Numbered from the stretch's first letter, positions 25,858-35,480 are shown. The stretch is DNA of 64,000 bases from Zymobacter sp047495495 (GCF_047495495.1 NZ_CP179930.1:2294001-2358000), one strand, 5' to 3'. The notes: a model not told the origin generated them from the sequence alone. Numbers and translations: made by a program.

Positions 25858-28686
25858 ATGGTTCTACCACTGATACTACTGTTGCCCTTGCTGGGAAGCA
25901 TCGTTCCGCTGTGCTGCCGTGACCGTGGCCGCGGATTCTGTGCCTTGATGACGGCGATCTGCCCTGCCATAGCGCTGGTGCTGTTGCTACTGTTGGGTAT
26001 CGAAACCTTCCATCAACAGATCCCGCGTGTCAGTGTCGATTGGTTCCCCGCGCTGGGGCTGTCGCTCGCCCTGCGTCTGGATGGACTGTCGCTGTTGTTC
26101 GCGCTGCTGATTCTGGGCATCGGGCTACTGGTCATCCTGTATGCGCGCTATTACCTGTCCTTGCAGGACTCCCCCCAGCGCTTCTACTGCAGCCTGATGC
26201 TGTTCATGGCCTCTATGCTAGGGGTTGTGATGGCAGACAACCTGTTATTGCTGTGGTGCTTCTGGGAGATGACCAGTATCGCGTCCTTCCTGCTGATCGG
26301 GTTCTGGACGCACGAGCCGCTGGCACGCAAGGGTGCACGTATGGCATTGACGGTCACCGGTGCCGGGGGACTGTGCCTGCTGGCATGCGTTCTACTGATC
26401 AAACGTGTGGTCGGCAGCTTTGATCTGAGCATCGTACTGCACTGTGGCGATGCGCTGCGCGAATCATCGCTCTACCCCGTCATTCTGACGCTGCTGCTAC
26501 TCGCGGCCTTCACCAAGTCCGCCCAGTTTCCGTTCCAGTTCTGGCTGCCACATGCGATGGCCGCCCCAACCCCCGTAAGCGCCTATCTGCATTCGGCCAC
26601 CATGGTCAAGGCGGGCATCTTCCTGATGATCCGCATGTTCCCGGTCATGGGTGAAACGCCAATGTGGAGCTATGTCATCACCATTGTGGGGCTGGTGACG
26701 ATGTTCTATGGCGCCTATCTGGCAATGGTGCAGTACGACCTCAAGGCGCTGCTCGCTTACTCCACTATCAGCCACCTCGGGTTGATCACCTTCCTGATCG
26801 GGATCGACACCAAGCTGGCCATGTTGGCCGCCGTATTCCACGTCATCAACCATGCGATTTTTAAGGCCGCACTGTTCATGGCCGTCGGGATCGTCGATCA
26901 CGAGTGCGGCACGCGCGATACCCGTAAGCTGCGTGGGCTGTTCCGCTTCATGCCGTATACCGCAGTACTAGCAACGGTTGCTGCCGCCTCAATGGCGGGT
27001 GTTCCGCTCTTCAACGGCTTTCTGTCGAAAGAAATGTTCCTGACCGAAAGTTTGCAGATTCACAGCTTTGGCGCACTGTCGTGGATGATCCCCGCGCTGG
27101 CGACCTTCGGCTCAGCGCTGTCGGTGGCCTATTCGCTGCGACTGGTGCTAGATGTGTTCTATCGCGGCTACCCCCGCTGGCTGCCGAAAAAACCGCATGA
27201 AGCACCACGCTTTATGCGCCTGCCACTTGAAGTGATGACGGTGCTCTGCCTCGGCGTCGGCATCATGCCAGCAACGCTGGTCGGTCCGCTGCTCGACAAG
27301 GCGATGATGGTCGTGGCGCCGGACGTACTGAAAGGGCAGGATCTGTCTCCATGGCACGGTTTCTCGTTCCCGCTGCTGATGAGTATGGGCGCTATTGTGC
27401 TGGGCGCGCTGATCTACACGATCCGCAGCAGCATCAGCAGTTTCCGCCGCGACTTCCTGATTTCCAACGCTAATATTGTCTTCGACAGCGCGGTCAAGGT
27501 CACGATCATGAGCTGTGGCAAGTTGCAGGAAGCGATCAGCAACAACTCTCTGCAGCGCTACATGTTCCTAATGCTGATGATGGTGCTGGCCTTTGCGTCG
27601 ACGGGACTGCTACGGATGTCGTCACTGCTGGGCGGCTTGCCGTTGACGCCCATTTCACCGCTGATCGCGGTCGGGGCACTGGTCATGGCGGGCGGCGTGG
27701 TAGCCACCGTCTATTTCCAGCGCCGCCGCCTGATCGCGCTGATCTGCCTGTCTGTGGTCGAGCTGACCATTATCCTGACCTTTATCTGCTTCTCGGCTGC
27801 CGATCTGGCCCTGACGCAGCTGGTGGTCTCGGTGGCGTCGATCATTCTGATGATGCTGGCACTGTTCTTCCTGCCACAGCGCACCCCCAAAACATCATCG
27901 GGGCCGCGTCTGCTGCGTGATGCCGTGCTGTCAGGGCTACTGGGAGTGGTCATCGCTAGCCTGTGTCTGGCCGTACTGACCGAACCGTACGAAACCATTG
28001 CCCACTTCTACAACAACAACAGCGTACCGTTGGGCGGCGGCCATAACGTTGTCAACGTGCTGTTGGTCGACTTCCGTGCATTCGATACGATGGGCGAAAT
28101 CACCGTGCTGGGCATCACATCGCTGGGGGTGTTCAAGCTACTGAACCGCCTCAAGCTCTTTATCCCTTCGACCAGTGCCGAGAACCGTCCGTGGTCACCC
28201 GAGTACTACCCGACCATTCTGGGGGCGGCATCGCAGATGCTGCTGCCACTGGCGCTGCTAATGTCGCTGTACATGCTGCTACGTGGCCACCAGATGCCTG
28301 GTGGGGGGTTCATTGCCGGTCTGATCGCCTCGGCGGCACTGATCCTGCTTTACATGGCTCGGGGCGTGGAGTGGACAACACGACGACTGCGCATCGACTA
28401 TCAGCACGTCATCGCAACCGGCATTCTGATCTCGCTAGGTACCGGCGTAGGCAGCATGCTGTTGGGCTACCCTTTCCTTACCAGCACGTACGGCCATTGG
28501 ACGCTGCCCATTCTGGGCGATGTTGAACTGGCGTCGGCCATGCTGTTCGATCTGGGGGTCTTCTTCACCGTCATCGGGGCCACCATGATGATTCTTACCC
28601 TGCTGGGCAAGGTGGCGACACCGCATAGCCCTTCTCATATGACGCGTCGTCTGCGTCGTGCGCGCCGCTACAAGGAGGGTCGTTGA
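25858..28686 (+). CDS. Mrp Na+/H+ antiporter, fused subunits A and B
   Basis: The large subunit of the multisubunit Mrp (Pha) cation/proton antiporter, 942 residues. Residues 1 to about 500 are a complex I NuoL-like proton channel, with the conserved Glu in WCFWEMTSIASFLLIGFW and Lys in FTKSAQFPFQFWLPHAMAAP minus its last residue. The C-terminal part from about residue 777 (YYPTILGAASQMLLPLAL, RGHQMPGGGFIAGL) is a MrpB domain. This A-B fusion defines group 2 Mrp systems such as PhaAB of rhizobia. It heads an operon of six tightly spaced genes to 31770. Its own Shine-Dalgarno is poor. Confidence 0.94.
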   Translation: MVLPLILLLPLLGSIVPLCCRDRGRGFCALMTAICPAIALVLLLLLGIETFHQQIPRVSVDWFPALGLSLALRLDGLSLLFALLILGIGLLVILYARYYLSLQDSPQRFYCSLMLFMASMLGVVMADNLLLLWCFWEMTSIASFLLIGFWTHEPLARKGARMALTVTGAGGLCLLACVLLIKRVVGSFDLSIVLHCGDALRESSLYPVILTLLLLAAFTKSAQFPFQFWLPHAMAAPTPVSAYLHSATMVKAGIFLMIRMFPVMGETPMWSYVITIVGLVTMFYGAYLAMVQYDLKALLAYSTISHLGLITFLIGIDTKLAMLAAVFHVINHAIFKAALFMAVGIVDHECGTRDTRKLRGLFRFMPYTAVLATVAAASMAGVPLFNGFLSKEMFLTESLQIHSFGALSWMIPALATFGSALSVAYSLRLVLDVFYRGYPRWLPKKPHEAPRFMRLPLEVMTVLCLGVGIMPATLVGPLLDKAMMVVAPDVLKGQDLSPWHGFSFPLLMSMGAIVLGALIYTIRSSISSFRRDFLISNANIVFDSAVKVTIMSCGKLQEAISNNSLQRYMFLMLMMVLAFASTGLLRMSSLLGGLPLTPISPLIAVGALVMAGGVVATVYFQRRRLIALICLSVVELTIILTFICFSAADLALTQLVVSVASIILMMLALFFLPQRTPKTSSGPRLLRDAVLSGLLGVVIASLCLAVLTEPYETIAHFYNNNSVPLGGGHNVVNVLLVDFRAFDTMGEITVLGITSLGVFKLLNRLKLFIPSTSAENRPWSPEYYPTILGAASQMLLPLALLMSLYMLLRGHQMPGGGFIAGLIASAALILLYMARGVEWTTRRLRIDYQHVIATGILISLGTGVGSMLLGYPFLTSTYGHWTLPILGDVELASAMLFDLGVFFTVIGATMMILTLLGKVATPHSPSHMTRRLRRARRYKEGR

Positions 28687-28688
28687 CC

Positions 28689-29072
28689 ATGGAAGTTCTA
28701 TTTTCAGGCATGGTGGGGCTAATGGCCGCCAGTGGACTGTTTCTGCTGTTGCGGGGACGTACCTTTCCTGTGGTGCTCGGGCTGACGCTGTTTTCCTATG
28801 CAGGCAACCTGTTCCTGTTCGCTATGGGACGCCTTTCCCGCCAGGCCAGTTCTATCGTCGGCGATGGCCGAGTGATGGTCGACCCAATTCCCCAGTCACT
28901 GGTACTGACCGCTATCGTTATCGGCTTTGCCATGACGGCCTTCGTCATCATTTTAGCAATCCGTGCTCGCGGCGATTTGGGCAGCGACCACGTCAACGGC
29001 CGCAGACAGGGTGAACGCAAGGCCCGCCAAACACTGCGCGATATTGATGCCCGTTGGGAGGAACATTCATGA
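28689..29072 (+). CDS. mrpC: Mrp antiporter subunit C
   Basis: A 127-residue small membrane subunit related to NuoK. Three hydrophobic segments are visible, with GLTLFSYAGNLFLFAMGR and DPIPQSLVLTAIVIGFAMTA, the MnhC signature. The start is the ATG at 28689, two bases after the subunit A stop and behind AAGGAGGG; a TTG at 28683 is also in frame. Its stop overlaps the next start (ATGA). Confidence 0.94.
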   Translation: MEVLFSGMVGLMAASGLFLLLRGRTFPVVLGLTLFSYAGNLFLFAMGRLSRQASSIVGDGRVMVDPIPQSLVLTAIVIGFAMTAFVIILAIRARGDLGSDHVNGRRQGERKARQTLRDIDARWEEHS

Positions 29073-30601
29073 GCCAGCACCTGCTCATTCTTCCCATCCT
29101 GATCCCGCTGTTCACCGGGGCGCTGCTGCTGTTCAGCGACATTCGCTACCGCCGCCGCAACCGGCTGCTGTCAGGGCTGTCGATTCTGCTCCAGCTTATC
29201 GTGGTGCTGTACATGCTGTGGCTAAGCGATGACGACACGATCCGCACTTACTCACTCGGTAACTGGCAGGCCCCCTACGGCATCGTACTGGTGCTCGACC
29301 GGCTAGCGGCTTACATGCTGACCATCACGGTACTGCTGGCCACGGCGGTCTACGGTTATGCCTGTGCGGGACAGGACTCTCACGGCAGCAACTTCCATGC
29401 CCTGCTGCAATTCCAGCTGCTGGGTATCAACGGCGCCTTTCTGACCGGTGATATCTTCAACCTGTTCGTGTTCTTCGAGATTCTGCTGATATCGTCCTAT
29501 GCCCTGCTGCTGCATGCCGGAGGCCGCAAACGCACGCTGGCCGCCATGCACTATGTGGTACTGAACGTCGCCGCCTCTACCTTCTTCCTTGTGGCGGTAG
29601 GCACCCTGTACGGCACGCTGGGCTCGCTGAACATGGCCGACTTGGCCGTACGCATTAACCAGCTTGGACCGCACCGCATGGCGCTGGTGGAATCAGCGGG
29701 GCTGGTGCTGCTGGTCGTGTTCCTGTTAAAAGCGGCCATTCTGCCGCTGCACTTCTGGCTGACCCGCGCCTACGCCGCCGCACCGGGTAGCGTGGCAGCA
29801 CTGTTCGCCATCATGACCAAGGTCGGCATCTACGCCATCCTGCGCGTCTACGGACTGATCTTCCACATGCCGCCCCACGACGCACTGGCCAACTTCATCC
29901 AGCCGTGGCTGTGGTGGTTGGGGCTAGGCACGGTAGTAATGGGCATCATGGGGGTCATGGCGGCACGCAACCTCAACCACCAGATCTGCAACTTCACGCT
30001 GATTTCGGTCGGTACACTGGTGGCCACTCAAGGGATGGGGAAAGAAGACAGCATTGCCGCACTACTGTTCTATGTGCCACACACGACGTTCCTCACGGCG
30101 GCACTGTTCATGCTGGCCGAAGTCGTCGGCCAGCAGCGCGGGCGAGCGGGCACCCGCTTTGTCGAAAGCCGTATGGTGCGCCAACCACGCTTGCTCAGTG
30201 CCGCCTATATGCTGGCAGCGCTGGGTATTCTGGGCATGCCACCACTGTCGGGCGCACTGGCGAAAGGTTGGATTCTGTCCACGGCACCGGCCCATGAAGC
30301 ACCCTGGCTGTGGAGCATCGTGTTGCTATCGACGCTGGCGGGCCTCATCAGTGCTTCGCGCGCAGGTACCACTCTGTTCTGGAAAACGGCGACCATTGGT
30401 AAGCCACGCGGTGGGTTGCTCGGCAAGCGCCGCGGCATGGCGCTGTGGGGACTGATCAGTACGACCGTACTAATTTCATGCTTTGCTGGACCACTGAGTC
30501 GCTTCGATCTGCGCATGGCCGGTCAATTGCTGGACGCGTCGTCCTATGCTCATGCGGTACTGGGACAGGACATCAACTTGGCGCACGAGGAGAGTTCCTG
30601 A
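29069..30601 (+). CDS. mrpD: Mrp antiporter subunit D
   Basis: A 510-residue NuoM/N-like membrane subunit, one of the two proton-channel subunits of the antiporter. It shows the conserved Glu helix (NLFVFFEILLISSYALL) and Lys helix (FLLKAAILPLHFWLTRAYAA). The ATG at 29069 overlaps the mrpC stop and follows GGGAGGA; the upstream TTG would add five residues. The stop overlaps the mrpE start by one base. Confidence 0.95.
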   Translation: MSQHLLILPILIPLFTGALLLFSDIRYRRRNRLLSGLSILLQLIVVLYMLWLSDDDTIRTYSLGNWQAPYGIVLVLDRLAAYMLTITVLLATAVYGYACAGQDSHGSNFHALLQFQLLGINGAFLTGDIFNLFVFFEILLISSYALLLHAGGRKRTLAAMHYVVLNVAASTFFLVAVGTLYGTLGSLNMADLAVRINQLGPHRMALVESAGLVLLVVFLLKAAILPLHFWLTRAYAAAPGSVAALFAIMTKVGIYAILRVYGLIFHMPPHDALANFIQPWLWWLGLGTVVMGIMGVMAARNLNHQICNFTLISVGTLVATQGMGKEDSIAALLFYVPHTTFLTAALFMLAEVVGQQRGRAGTRFVESRMVRQPRLLSAAYMLAALGILGMPPLSGALAKGWILSTAPAHEAPWLWSIVLLSTLAGLISASRAGTTLFWKTATIGKPRGGLLGKRRGMALWGLISTTVLISCFAGPLSRFDLRMAGQLLDASSYAHAVLGQDINLAHEESS

Positions 30602-31101
30602 TGAAACGCATGCTGCGCTGGCTGCTATCGCACCCGTTCATTTCAACACTGTCCTTCTGGTGCTGGATACTGCTCAACGAACTGACACTGCCTCACGTGA
30701 TCGTCGCGCTGGTGCTAGCGATCATGATTCCCAAGCTGGTCGACACCTTCTGGGTGCCGCAGCCGCACATCCACAAGCCGTTCAAGCTCGTGGCCTACAT
30801 GCTGATGGTCGCGTGGGACATTCTGGTCTCGAACATTCAGGTCGCCAAAGCCATCCTGTCACTGCGCCACGAACCGCGTCCGGGCTTCATTATCTATCCG
30901 CTAGCCATGCAGGAACCGTTTCCGATCACCCTGCTGACCAGCACGATTTCCCTATCGCCGGGCACGCTGTCTGCGCACCTGCGTCTGCATGACAACACGC
31001 TGTTGATCCACGCGCTCAACATCGGTGATGATCGCGAAGCATTCATCCAAGCCCTGTATGAACGCTACGAACGTCCGCTGAAGGAGATCTTTGGATGCTG
31101 A
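30601..31101 (+). CDS. mrpE: Mrp antiporter subunit E
   Basis: A 166-residue subunit with two N-terminal membrane helices (FISTLSFWCWILLNELTLPH) and a cytoplasmic domain including TLLTSTISLSPGT, the MnhE family signature. GAGGAGAG lies ahead of the ATG. The gene overlaps mrpD by one base and mrpF by seven, showing strict operon organisation. Confidence 0.94.
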   Translation: MKRMLRWLLSHPFISTLSFWCWILLNELTLPHVIVALVLAIMIPKLVDTFWVPQPHIHKPFKLVAYMLMVAWDILVSNIQVAKAILSLRHEPRPGFIIYPLAMQEPFPITLLTSTISLSPGTLSAHLRLHDNTLLIHALNIGDDREAFIQALYERYERPLKEIFGC

Positions 31102-31385
31102 CGCACACCACGCTGTTTCTCAATGTCTGCCTTTGGATCGGCGCAGCCTTCTATCTGCTGGCATGTCTGCTGAACGGGTACCGAGTATTGATCGGCCCCA
31201 GCCTACCTGACCGCATTGCCGCCCTCGACACGCTGTCTATCAATGCTATCGGGCTGATCATACTGCTGTGCATCGCACTGCAGACGCGCCTGTACATGGA
31301 CGTCGCCATCCTGCTGGCAATGTTCGGTTTCATCAGCACCGCCGCGATCTGCAAATACGTACTGCGCGGGTTCATCATCGAATGA
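31095..31385 (+). CDS. mrpF: Mrp antiporter subunit F
   Basis: A 96-residue protein with three membrane helices. The conserved segment RVLIGPSLPDRIAALDTLSI with the membrane-embedded Asp residues identifies MnhF/MrpF. AAGGAG lies upstream of the ATG inside the end of mrpE, with a seven-base gene overlap. Confidence 0.94.
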   Translation: MLTHTTLFLNVCLWIGAAFYLLACLLNGYRVLIGPSLPDRIAALDTLSINAIGLIILLCIALQTRLYMDVAILLAMFGFISTAAICKYVLRGFIIE

Positions 31386-31410
31386 TGCTTTCTTATCCGA
31401 GGAAATCGCT

Positions 31411-31770
31411 ATGCACTGGACGCCCTTGATCGAAACACTGGTGGGCATGCTGGTCGTCATCGGCGGCATCACAGCCACGATCGGCTCGTTCGGCATGGTG
31501 CGCTTCAACGACTTCTATGTCCGTATCCACGGTGCCGCCATGTGCTCGACGGTCGGCACCGGCAGCGCTGTACTGGCCTCAATGCTGTTCTTCTGGCTGC
31601 ATTTGGGATCGCCGCTGGGTCAGGAGCTACTGATCACACTGTTCACCGTCATCACCACTCCGGTCAGTGCCCACCTACTGACCATGAGCGCCCTACACCT
31701 CAAGCTGCCACGCCAAGCCAATACGGAAGGCGGACCATTCGAGCTCAACGAACGCATCGACCAAAACTGA
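31411..31770 (+). CDS. mrpG: Mrp antiporter subunit G
   Basis: A 119-residue protein with three membrane helices. GSFGMVRFNDFYVRIHGAAM and the TTPVSAHLLTMSAL segment are typical of MnhG/MrpG. It starts 25 bases after mrpF behind CGAGGAAA and closes the operon. Together the six genes encode a complete group 2 Mrp antiporter for Na+ export and pH or salt tolerance. No clear terminator is visible in the next 240 bases. Confidence 0.94.
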   Translation: MHWTPLIETLVGMLVVIGGITATIGSFGMVRFNDFYVRIHGAAMCSTVGTGSAVLASMLFFWLHLGSPLGQELLITLFTVITTPVSAHLLTMSALHLKLPRQANTEGGPFELNERIDQN

Positions 31771-32011
31771 ACCCAATCTGTGCACCATGAAAGCGCGACT
31801 CGATTCATTCATGAGCGCGACTTCCCTCTTCTGCCCCAGTCAGGGTATGGTGAATGAACCCCGTGCTGGCTGATCGTCAACGAACGGCACCGACGCACTA
31901 CAATGACAATGGTCGGTGGCCACACGAGACGCTTTTGATGCTCGCACTGCGAGCATGCCCGAAAGCGATATGCATCGCGCGTTTCGATATGAAGAACCAT
32001 AAGAGGACATC

Positions 32012-33100
32012 ATGAACACGCAAACCCTGATTATTCCCGCGACCATCATCCGTGGCCCCAGCGCACTCGACTCTGTAGGCAAAATCTGCCGCACGCTGGG
32101 TCGTCGCGCCCTGGTGATCGGCGGGCACCGCGCACGCGCTGCCGTTCGTGAAAAACTCGAAGCACAACTGGCTGAACACGGCATCACACTGGTCGGCGAT
32201 GAATGGTTTGGCGGCGACAGCACACGTACGCAGATCGACCGCCTCAAAGCGCTGGCTGAAACGCAGGATGCTGATGTTCTGATCGGTGTTGGCGGGGGCA
32301 AGGCCCTCGACACCGTCAAGGCAACGGCCGCAGAAGCAGGGTTGCCGCTGATCACCATCCCGACTATCGCTGCGACCTGTGCGGCCATCACACCGCTGAC
32401 GGTCACCTATACCGAAGAAGGATTGTTTCTCGACCTCTACAACCTGCCGAAAGCACCGGATGCCGTCATTATCGACAGCCAGTTGCTAGCAACGGCACCG
32501 CTGCGCTGGCTGGCCGCTGGCCTAGGCGACACGCTGGCCAAATGGTATGAATTCCGTGCGCTGGGCAAAAGCGAAGAAGCGACGGCCATTGCGGCATCAT
32601 CGGTCGCCAGCAGCCGCATTTGCTACGACATGATTCGCCTGTACGGCGGCGAAGCCTGTGCAGGCGTACGCGAACAGCGCAATACGCCCGCACTCGAACA
32701 GGTGCTGGACGCCATCTTTACCTTTGCCGGCCTGACCTCCATCATGGCCAGTGGCGCACATGCCTGCGCAGCTCACGGCATCTATGCGGGCTTTACGGCC
32801 TGCGACAAGACCCGCCACTTCGGCCACGGTCTGCTGGTTGGTTTCGGCAACCTGTGTCTGCTAGCACTCGAAGGCCGCAGCGATGATGAAATCATCGAAG
32901 CCATCCATATCGCACGCGACTGCTCGGTACCGCTGACGCTTGATGAAATCGAACCGACACTGACACCGGAAGAACTCGATACCATCATTGCCGCCGCCCT
33001 CACCTCTCACGATATGGGACATATGCCCTTCAAGGTCACTGCCGACGATCTGAAAAGCGCTTTCAAACGAGTGGCAGGGCTCGCCGCATCGGTCAGCTAA
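32012..33100 (+). CDS. Iron-containing alcohol dehydrogenase family protein (HcxA/GldA-like)
   Basis: A 362-residue NAD(P)-dependent dehydrogenase of the glycerol dehydrogenase branch. The nucleotide-binding GVGGGKALDTVKA is present, as are likely metal ligands: Asp in GDTLAKWYE, His in HACAAHGI, and His in KTRHFGHG. The stretch TIPTIAATCAAITPLTVTYT closely matches E. coli YbdH (HcxA), a 2-oxo acid reductase of equal length, so that is my best guess; glycerol oxidation is an alternative. AGAGGA precedes the ATG. It is a single gene with its own terminator. Confidence 0.85.
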   Translation: MNTQTLIIPATIIRGPSALDSVGKICRTLGRRALVIGGHRARAAVREKLEAQLAEHGITLVGDEWFGGDSTRTQIDRLKALAETQDADVLIGVGGGKALDTVKATAAEAGLPLITIPTIAATCAAITPLTVTYTEEGLFLDLYNLPKAPDAVIIDSQLLATAPLRWLAAGLGDTLAKWYEFRALGKSEEATAIAASSVASSRICYDMIRLYGGEACAGVREQRNTPALEQVLDAIFTFAGLTSIMASGAHACAAHGIYAGFTACDKTRHFGHGLLVGFGNLCLLALEGRSDDEIIEAIHIARDCSVPLTLDEIEPTLTPEELDTIIAAALTSHDMGHMPFKVTADDLKSAFKRVAGLAASVS

Positions 33101-33123
33101 TTAGCCCCATTGCACGCTATACG

Positions 33124-33156
33124 AAAATGCCATCCCAAGCGGATGGCATTTTTTTA
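33124..33156 (+). terminator. Terminator of the dehydrogenase gene
   Basis: A perfect 12-bp stem AAAATGCCATCC/GGATGGCATTTT with a five-base loop is followed by further T residues, 23 bases after the dehydrogenase stop. Confidence 0.93.
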
Positions 33157-33235
33157 CTGGATGTTAAGCGATACCACTGCTTCAAAAGCAAGGGCAAATA
33201 ACCCCGCATATACCCCGCCCCATATCGTTGAAGAA

Positions 33236-34696
33236 TCACTCAACACTTATCATTTCAGCGCTTTTTGGCTGCCACCCACCACCAAGCGATTTGAATAACG
33301 CCACTGCTGCACGAGCCGAAGCAGCCTGCGCCTGCACGCTGGCATCGGACGCACGTAGGCAGGATTCATCTGCGTGTAACACATCGATCAGGCTTGCAGT
33401 ACCTCGCTGATACGCTGCCAATGAAGAGGCTTGAGCTCGCGAAAGCGCTGCCTCTCCTTGCCTCAGTGCCGACACCTGAACGTTACGGTTCGATAATGCC
33501 GAAAACGCGTTTTCGACATCTTCGGTTGCCTTCAAGACAACTTGCCGGTAGGCGGCTAACGCCTCAGCATCCTGCCCCCTGGCTAGGTCGATCTGCGCAT
33601 TAATGCGGCCGAAATCGAAAAGACGCCATCGCAACCCCAGCAGACCTGAGGCCTGGCTCGCACCACTGGAAAACAGATTGCCACTGGAAATGGCAGTGGC
33701 GCTTCCCAATAAACCGCTCAACGAAAACGTTGGATAGTACTCGGCAATCGCCTCACCGATCCGAGCATTCGTGGCGACCAACCGACGCTCAGCCACTATG
33801 ATGTCAGGACGCCGTTGAAGCAGTTCTGCTGGCGATCCCATCTGCGTGATCTGCGGTATCACAGGAATAGGCGCAATAGACTCTAACTGTGCTCGGTACG
33901 TTCCGGGCGGGGCCGCCAGCATCACATCCAATGCATTCATCGCCTCATCCAGCGCCATTTGGAGAACCGGCACAGTTGCTTGAGCCTGAGCCAAGGCGTC
34001 TTGAGCCTGCTGCACTTGATAATCAGCCACCAGCCCGCGGTTATAAAGAAGCTGGACCTTCCCTAGCAGATCTCGCTGGATAGTGACCTGCCGTCTCGCA
34101 ATATCGAGGCGGGTCTGTTGCTCACGAATGGTGATAAAGATATCGGCGGTCTGCGCTGCCACAGCCAATCTCACGGCGACCGCTCCTGCTTGTGAGGACT
34201 GGTAATCTGCAACCGCCGCCTCTCGGCTACGCCGCAATCCACCAAACAGGTCTATTTCCCAATTCGCGCTCAGATCTGCCTCATAGGCATTGCCCCATCG
34301 GTTATATCCCGGCGTGGAGTCCAGCACTTGACCCAAGGGCGTTTCTATCGACTGATGAGCACGACCAGTGGAACCACTGATGGCACCCGAAGGAAGCAGC
34401 GCCGCATTGGCGGAGCCCAGCAAGGCGCGCGCTTGGGTAACGCGAGCAACCGCCTGTGCCAAGGACAAATTCTTTTCCAGAGCCAACGAGACGAAGCGCG
34501 CTAGCAGCGGGTCATCAAACGATTGCCACCATGTCGCCAGTTCACTCTCGGAAACATTTTTTTCTGGCACGACCATGCCTTGCCCAATGTAATGTTTAGG
34601 AAGAGGCATAGCGGGTCTGCGATAATCGGGTCCTACTGCACAACCGGCTATGACACCGGTACATAGCAAAAGAATAAAGGAACGATGGGTAGACAT
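33236..34696 (-). CDS. Outer-membrane efflux lipoprotein (OprM/NodT family)
   Basis: The outer-membrane channel of a tripartite efflux system, 486 residues. The signal peptide ends in a lipobox (VIAGC, lipid attached at C19), followed by AVGPDYRRP and WWQSFDDPLL, typical of the family. Two outer-membrane efflux repeats of alpha-helical hairpins follow (LDIARRQVTIQRDLLGKVQL; ATEDVENAFSAL). The start at 34696 follows AAGGA; the longer frame lacks conservation. It reads divergently from the tetR, adaptor and pump genes and shares a control region with them. Confidence 0.92.
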   Translation of the reverse strand: MSTHRSFILLLCTGVIAGCAVGPDYRRPAMPLPKHYIGQGMVVPEKNVSESELATWWQSFDDPLLARFVSLALEKNLSLAQAVARVTQARALLGSANAALLPSGAISGSTGRAHQSIETPLGQVLDSTPGYNRWGNAYEADLSANWEIDLFGGLRRSREAAVADYQSSQAGAVAVRLAVAAQTADIFITIREQQTRLDIARRQVTIQRDLLGKVQLLYNRGLVADYQVQQAQDALAQAQATVPVLQMALDEAMNALDVMLAAPPGTYRAQLESIAPIPVIPQITQMGSPAELLQRRPDIIVAERRLVATNARIGEAIAEYYPTFSLSGLLGSATAISSGNLFSSGASQASGLLGLRWRLFDFGRINAQIDLARGQDAEALAAYRQVVLKATEDVENAFSALSNRNVQVSALRQGEAALSRAQASSLAAYQRGTASLIDVLHADESCLRASDASVQAQAASARAAVALFKSLGGGWQPKSAEMISVE

Positions 34697-34721
34697 GGTG
34701 ATCCTTGGACAAGATGATATT

Positions 34722-34745
34722 GTGACCATATCACCAAACAGTCAC
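34722..34745. promoter_or_regulatory. Candidate TetR operator 1 between channel gene and tetR
   Basis: A 24-base inverted repeat with arms GTGACCAT and ACAGTCAC separated by eight bases; six of eight positions pair. It is the same element as the perfect copy at 35413-35436. A TTGACA -35 for the channel gene (34750-34755, minus strand) flanks it, so a bound repressor would block transcription. The -10 inside the operator is poor. Confidence 0.7.
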
Positions 34746-34783
34746 CAATTGTCAATCCAAGATCCTCAAGGTAACCTGAAAAG

Positions 34784-35401
34784 ATGACTAACACACACAC
34801 GACAGCCCCCCAGCTTCGAGGGCCTTCTGATCACGATATCAGGGATCAGATTATCGAAGCTGCCACCGAGTATTTTGGACGCTATGGCTACAAGAAAACG
34901 ACGGTGTCGGATCTAGCGAAAGCAATTGGTTTTTCCAAAGCCTACATCTACAAATTTTTTGACTCCAAGCAGGCGATTGGCGAGGTGATCTGTACCAACC
35001 GTCTGAACGCTATCATGGCCGCCGTGGATGCAGCGACAACTGATGCCCCCTCCGCTTCTGAGCGTCTACGCCGCATGTTCAAGGCGTTGGTGGCAGCAGG
35101 TACCGACCTATTCTTCCATGACCGCAAGCTCTATGACATCGCCGCAACATCCGCCAGCGAGTCTTGGCCGTCCATCGCTGCATATGAAGAACAGCTCAAA
35201 ATGCGAGTCACACAGCTTGTTAGCGATGGTAGGAAAGCTCAAGAATTCGAACGTAAAACCCCTCTGGATGAAGCGGCCAATGCCATCTACCTGTGCATGC
35301 GCCCTTACATCAATCCCCTTTTCCTACAGCACAACCTGGACAACGCTGCTGAAGCGGCAACTCAACTGTCCAACCTCATATTGCGTAGTCTGGCACCTTA
35401 A
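34784..35401 (+). CDS. TetR/AcrR-family transcriptional regulator
   Basis: A 205-residue regulator, most likely a repressor of the neighbouring efflux genes. The N-terminal helix-turn-helix domain is clear: IIEAATEYFGRYGYKKTTVS then DLAKAIGFSKAYIYKFFDSK. The C-terminal helical part would bind the inducer, which cannot be predicted. It lies between the divergent channel gene and the adaptor-pump pair, with matching inverted repeats on both sides, so it probably controls itself and both transcripts. Confidence 0.92.
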   Translation: MTNTHTTAPQLRGPSDHDIRDQIIEAATEYFGRYGYKKTTVSDLAKAIGFSKAYIYKFFDSKQAIGEVICTNRLNAIMAAVDAATTDAPSASERLRRMFKALVAAGTDLFFHDRKLYDIAATSASESWPSIAAYEEQLKMRVTQLVSDGRKAQEFERKTPLDEAANAIYLCMRPYINPLFLQHNLDNAAEAATQLSNLILRSLAP

Positions 35402-35412
35402 ACACGGTCATC

Positions 35413-35436
35413 GTGACCATTGACTAATATGGTCAC
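35413..35436. promoter_or_regulatory. Candidate TetR operator 2 before the adaptor gene
   Basis: A perfect inverted repeat with 8-base arms GTGACCAT and ATGGTCAC around eight bases lies 45 bases before the adaptor start. A -35-like TTGACT (35420-35425) falls inside it. The same half-sites and spacing occur at 34722-34745, which supports binding by the TetR protein encoded between the two sites. Confidence 0.75.
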
Positions 35437-35480
35437 TTGAATAAAGATGGGAGCAATGTTTCTCCATAGGAAGAGCTCCC

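Noticed and set aside
31771..32011. Terminator after mrpG
   Set aside because: The repeated AGCGCGACT words there are direct, not inverted, so they do not form a hairpin.
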